Part shown: in pieces, positions 4,913 through 6,191 of the stretch
Numbering within the stretch: position 1 is the stretch's first letter
Layout of the letters: each line of letters begins with the position of its first letter
NCBI RefSeq assembly: GCF_938045405.1
Contig: NZ_CALIMW010000178.1
Span: 1 to 6,191, forward strand
Length of the DNA: 6,191 nt
From: an uncultured Campylobacter sp.
GTDB lineage: Bacteria; Campylobacterota; Campylobacteria; Campylobacterales; Campylobacteraceae
Reading direction: 5' to 3'
The notes under the pieces: generated by a model
Database searches by the model: none
What the model was told of the DNA's origin: nothing
What the model saw: only the letters and a program-made list of their open reading frames with translations
Position numbers and translations under genes: made by a program

Positions 4913-5935
4913 ATGGCCACCAGACACCAAGCCAGGCTCGCTGCGATCTCGCTGCTTTACTCCCAAGATATGAACGGCGGCAGCGAGGACTTTGCGGACG
5001 AATATCTGGAGGAAAAGCGCATTCGCAACGAGCAGCGCAACTGGACGCTGGCGCTTCTACGCGGCGCTAGCGAAAATCTCGCCGCGGTCGATGCGCTGAT
5101 AGATGAAAATTTAAAGGAATTCAAGCTCGCCGAAATTTCGGCTCTGGAGCGCGCGATACTGCGGCTCGGGGCGTATGAACTGCGCTTTACGGACACGGAC
5201 GCGGGTATCGTCATCAACGAAGCGATCAACTCCGCCAAGGAGCTTGGCATCTCGCCAAGATTTATAAACGGCGTGCTGGATGCGCTAAAAGATAGCCCCG
5301 TAAACATCGCGGCGGATAAAATTTCCAAGCCGAATATGATGGCAAGCGTAAATTCCGAGCTATCCACGGCGACAAGCGAAAATTTCAAGCCCGCTGCGGC
5401 GAAAGATTCCGCTATTTCAGATACGAACGTTGCGGCGAAAAATTTCATCTCCGCAGACACGGACGGCGAGACGAAAAATTTTACTAAGGCAAAGAGGAGC
5501 GGCACGCCGAAAAATTCTACGGCGAACAGAAGCAGGCCATCCAAAAAGCCCGCTAATTTAAAAACTCGCAGCGCGTCCGCCAAAAAATCCGCCGCAAGCA
5601 AAAAATTTAAAACGGAGGGAAATTTTAAGGCCGGAGATAAATTTAAGACTGAGAAAACGGGCAAAAATTTCAAAACGGGCGAGCGAAGTAAAAATTTTAA
5701 GGCAGGCGAACGAGGCAAAGACGTCGCGCCGAAAAGAGGGGGCGCTGATAGAAATTTCAAAGTCGGCAAAAACACAGCACCGAAAAAGAGCGCTGCGGGT
5801 AAAAATACTGCGCCGAAAAGTAGCGCGGGGCGCAAAATCTCTACCGCGCCGAAAAAATCTGCTGGCGGCAGAGGCGCCATCTCAAAAAGACCTGCGGGCA
5901 GCAAAGGCGCGGCTCACGGCAAGGATAAGCAGTGA
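4913..5935 (+). CDS. nusB: NusB antitermination factor with a long basic C-terminal tail
   Basis: Residues 1-132 are a complete NusB domain: RHQARLAAISLLYSQD (4-19), EISALERAILRLGAYEL (74-90), VINEAINSAKELG (100-112) and PRFINGVLDAL (115-125). NusB binds NusE (S10) and boxA RNA in ribosomal RNA antitermination. NusB proteins normally end here (about 130-145 residues). This one continues for about 208 residues of low-complexity, presumably disordered sequence. First comes a mixed-charge linker (133-190), then a Lys/Arg/Ser/Ala/Gly-rich stretch (191-340) with recurring K-N-F-K-x-G-E and T-A-P-K-K-S-A-G units, reminiscent of histone H1-like tails. The frame is intact to a TGA that overlaps the pyrF start, so the tail is unlikely to be an assembly artefact. 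The start has AAAGG (4902-4906) 6 nt upstream, within the end of ribH. The NusB call is firm; the tail's role is unknown. Confidence 0.95.
   Translation: MATRHQARLAAISLLYSQDMNGGSEDFADEYLEEKRIRNEQRNWTLALLRGASENLAAVDALIDENLKEFKLAEISALERAILRLGAYELRFTDTDAGIVINEAINSAKELGISPRFINGVLDALKDSPVNIAADKISKPNMMASVNSELSTATSENFKPAAAKDSAISDTNVAAKNFISADTDGETKNFTKAKRSGTPKNSTANRSRPSKKPANLKTRSASAKKSAASKKFKTEGNFKAGDKFKTEKTGKNFKTGERSKNFKAGERGKDVAPKRGGADRNFKVGKNTAPKKSAAGKNTAPKSSAGRKISTAPKKSAGGRGAISKRPAGSKGAAHGKDKQ
5663..5716 (+). repeat. Tandem 27-bp coding repeat in the nusB tail
   Basis: Two adjacent 27-bp units encode KNFKTGERS and KNFKAGERG (residues 251-268). They differ mostly at third codon positions, so the peptide is kept better than the DNA. 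Weaker relatives lie on both sides (GNFKAGDKFKTE at 236-247, RNFKVG at 280-285). Confidence 0.7.
5786..5872 (+). repeat. Degenerate NTAPKKSAGG-type coding repeats in the nusB tail
   Basis: Three spaced units encode NTAPKKSAAGK, NTAPKSSAGRK and STAPKKSAGGR (residues 288-320 approximately). They are Pro-Lys-Lys-Ser-Ala units of the sort seen in DNA- or RNA-coating basic tails. Repeat expansion is a likely origin of this part of the tail. Confidence 0.65.
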
Positions 5936-6191
5936 AGCTCTGCGTCGCGCTTGATCTGGGCTCGAAGCAGCAGTGCTTGCAGCTGGCGGAGCGGCTGGCG
6001 GACTTTTCGGATAAAATTTGGCTCAAAGTTGGGCTACGAGCCTATTTGCGCGACGGAGCGGGATTTATTGAGGAGCTAAAAAAGCTCGGAAATTTTAAAA
6101 TTTTTCTCGATCTAAAGCTTTATGATATCCCAAACACGATGGCCGACGCTGCCGAGGAGATCGCAAAGCTTGGCGTAGATATGATAAACGT
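5932..6191 (+). CDS. pyrF: Orotidine 5'-phosphate decarboxylase, 5' part (cut by window end)
   Basis: The first 86 residues of OMP decarboxylase, which makes UMP in the last step of pyrimidine synthesis in the cytosol. The GTG at 5932 overlaps the nusB stop (GTGA), with AAGGA (5921-5925) 6 nt upstream, so translation is probably coupled. It begins LCVALDLGSKQQ with the substrate Asp at 8, then IWLKVGLRAYLRDG with Lys32, and FLDLKLYDIPNTMADAA with the catalytic Asp60-x-Lys62-x-x-Asp65 array. The frame stays open to the window edge at IAKLGVDMINV, just before the expected H-A-S/G loop. The rest of the barrel lies outside. The call is firm. Confidence 0.96.
   Translation, partial: MKLCVALDLGSKQQCLQLAERLADFSDKIWLKVGLRAYLRDGAGFIEELKKLGNFKIFLDLKLYDIPNTMADAAEEIAKLGVDMIN

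Noticed and set aside
5581..5850. Phase-variable homopolymer tract in the nusB tail
   Set aside because: The longest single-base runs are about six A's, too short for the usual slippage-driven switching in Campylobacter, where G/C tracts of eight or more are typical.
4957..5904. A 315-residue open frame on the minus strand opposite nusB
   Set aside because: It is antisense to the whole NusB gene and owes its length to the Lys/Ala/Ser-rich codons of the tail, which avoid stops in the complementary frame. It has no ribosome binding site or family similarity I can see.

Overview
The window looks like a piece of an epsilonproteobacterial chromosome, most likely a relatively GC-rich Campylobacter (the oral C. 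gracilis / rectus / showae type is an inference). The reasons are the ribH-nusB-pyrF gene order, the nadD-rsfS pairing, protein signatures close to Campylobacter/Helicobacter (for example the Fe-type SodB), 'gcTATAAT'-type -10 boxes without clear -35 boxes, and intergenic DNA saturated with AATTTTAAAATTT words.

Layout. (1) 1-1956, plus strand: the 3' part of nadD runs without a stop codon into rsfS (ribosome silencing factor), and a GTG-started NSS-family transporter follows at once. (2) 1957-2453: a gap with no protein gene. It holds a structured RNA at about 2100-2256 that I read as 6S RNA, with its own -10 box, flanked by three copies of a 23-bp AT-palindromic repeat. (3) 2454-3035, plus strand: a LysE/RhtB-family amino-acid exporter. 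(4) 3281-3904, minus strand: sodB, Fe superoxide dismutase, convergent with the exporter. It has a strong -10 box and a perfect 9-1-9 palindrome upstream that resembles a Fur/PerR operator. (5) About 4060-4387, plus strand: a decayed SMR-family small multidrug transporter with several frame changes. (6) 4441-6191, plus strand: ribH, nusB and the start of pyrF, tightly packed (1-nt gap, then a GTGA overlap).

How the genes fit together. The window mixes core housekeeping (NAD synthesis, riboflavin synthesis, pyrimidine synthesis, ribosome silencing, transcription antitermination, polymerase control by 6S RNA) with small exporters and an iron/oxidative-stress gene. The most unusual items are a NusB with an extra C-terminal tail of about 208 residues, low-complexity and strongly Lys-rich, and the absence of a stop between NadD and RsfS. 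I see no CRISPR array, phage, transposon or defence system, and no clear new multi-gene system.
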